DNA of 13,376 nucleotides from Chryseobacterium gleum (GTDB lineage Bacteria > Bacteroidota > Bacteroidia > Flavobacteriales_C > GCA-002722245). Where the stretch lies: positions 1 to 13,376 of the forward strand of contig CAMDPJ010000036.1 of assembly GCA_945903925.1 (NCBI GenBank). The letters run 5' to 3'. The notes under the pieces were generated by a model, which ran no database searches, was not told the DNA's origin, and saw nothing but the letters and a program-made list of their open reading frames with translations. Both the position numbers and the translations under genes were made by a program. Shown piece after piece: positions 12,967 to 13,376 of the stretch (the first letter of the stretch is position 1; each line of letters starts with the position of its first letter).

Positions 12967-13376
12967 TTATCCTATTATGATATTTGGTGTCATGGTGACT
13001 TTCGCCTTAACCGAATTCGAAATTAAGCAAGCTGCTTCAGATTTATGCAATATTTTTTCAGCTTTTTCTCTTAAACTCTCGTCGGCTATAACTGCAGAAG
13101 GTTTCAGGTGAACTTCGGTCATTAATAATTTGCCTTCAACAGTATCTAAAACTCCGTTTGCTTCGCAAGAAAATGATTTGGATTCCAATTTCTAGAATTC
13201 GGCTATAGATAAAAAGGTGGTCATTAAGCATGAACTAATCGCCGCTCTATAAAAATGTTCGGGCGACCAAACACCTTCAATTCCTTTTGGAAATTGAGGT
13301 GGGGTAGCCACCTCTATTGATGAATGCAATTCTAGTGAAGATAAAGTTCCTTTTCTATCGCCAGTCCACGTTAAGT
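12967..13376 (-). pseudogene. OsmC-family protein, split by an in-frame TAG, partial at window edge
   Basis: OsmC/Ohr proteins reduce peroxides with two conserved cysteines. One reading frame covers 13374 down to 12967 with a single TAG at 13194-13192. Before it are 60 residues that fit the family (LTWTGDRKGTLSS, EVATPPQFPKGIEGVWSPEH, FYRAAISSCLMTTFLSIAEF); after it KLESKSFSCEANG continues the same domain, including the second cysteine in EAACLISNSVKAKV, to TAA. The interrupted site reads AEF-stop-KLE, where relatives have a small polar residue such as serine; TCG to TAG is one change. The stop separates the two cysteines, so the short product should be inactive unless the codon is read through. 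The N-terminus lies outside the window. A true nonsense mutation or a sequencing error are both possible. A TTG at 13188 could restart translation of the second part only. Confidence 0.8.

Noticed and set aside
13192..13194. TAG reassigned to an amino acid in this genome
   Set aside because: trxB and tsaD end in TAG at the expected family lengths, so TAG serves as a stop here; a single nonsense change or error explains the OsmC gene better.

Overview
The window is AT-rich chromosomal DNA of a member of the Bacteroidota. The clearest marker is a secreted protein at 5263-6837 that ends in a type IX secretion sorting domain (YPNP motif, MLGQ motif). Supporting signs are DUF6268-like and phenol-MetA-like outer-membrane proteins, a lipoprotein with a rhodanese-thioredoxin fusion, A-rich leaders without strong Shine-Dalgarno sites, and -7 boxes resembling TAnnTTTG. 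The genus cannot be set from the sequence alone.

Layout. 1-382 has no secure gene; it holds small palindromes, an open frame entering from the left, and three 33-bp direct repeats just before the next gene. 383-2990 (+) carries three close genes: an AAA_14/DUF4143 ATPase, a predicted beta-propeller protein and a cyclophilin, closed by a terminator. 2991-3451 is a repeat-rich gap with a 109-bp inverted repeat and a possible small membrane protein. 3452-5109 (-) is a thiol-redox pair, trxB then a FrnE-like DsbA-family gene. 5263-6837 (-) is the secreted phytase-like protein and 7097-7999 (+) a predicted outer-membrane protein. 8178-13376 (-) is a run of six genes all on one strand: an interrupted OsmC-family gene, a rhodanese-thioredoxin lipoprotein, an outer-membrane protein, mnmH, selD and tsaD.

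How the genes fit together. SelD makes selenophosphate, and MnmH uses it to make 2-selenouridine in tRNA wobble positions. TsaD completes the t6A modification of tRNA, so the end of the minus-strand run is a tRNA-modification block. TrxB, the FrnE-like protein, the rhodanese-thioredoxin lipoprotein and OsmC are all thiol or peroxide enzymes in different cell compartments.

I see no new multi-gene defence or biosynthetic system. The points that most deserve a second look are: (a) a REP-like repeat lying in frame inside the frnE coding region, with a second copy 119 bp away; (b) two repeat pairs suggesting that the stretch 5161-5258 is the 'empty' version of the 7097-7999 gene locus; (c) a 34-bp near-perfect palindrome across the start of an outer-membrane gene, next to a 16-bp perfect palindrome; (d) a single in-frame TAG splitting an otherwise intact OsmC gene; and (e) the 33-bp triple repeat before the ATPase gene.
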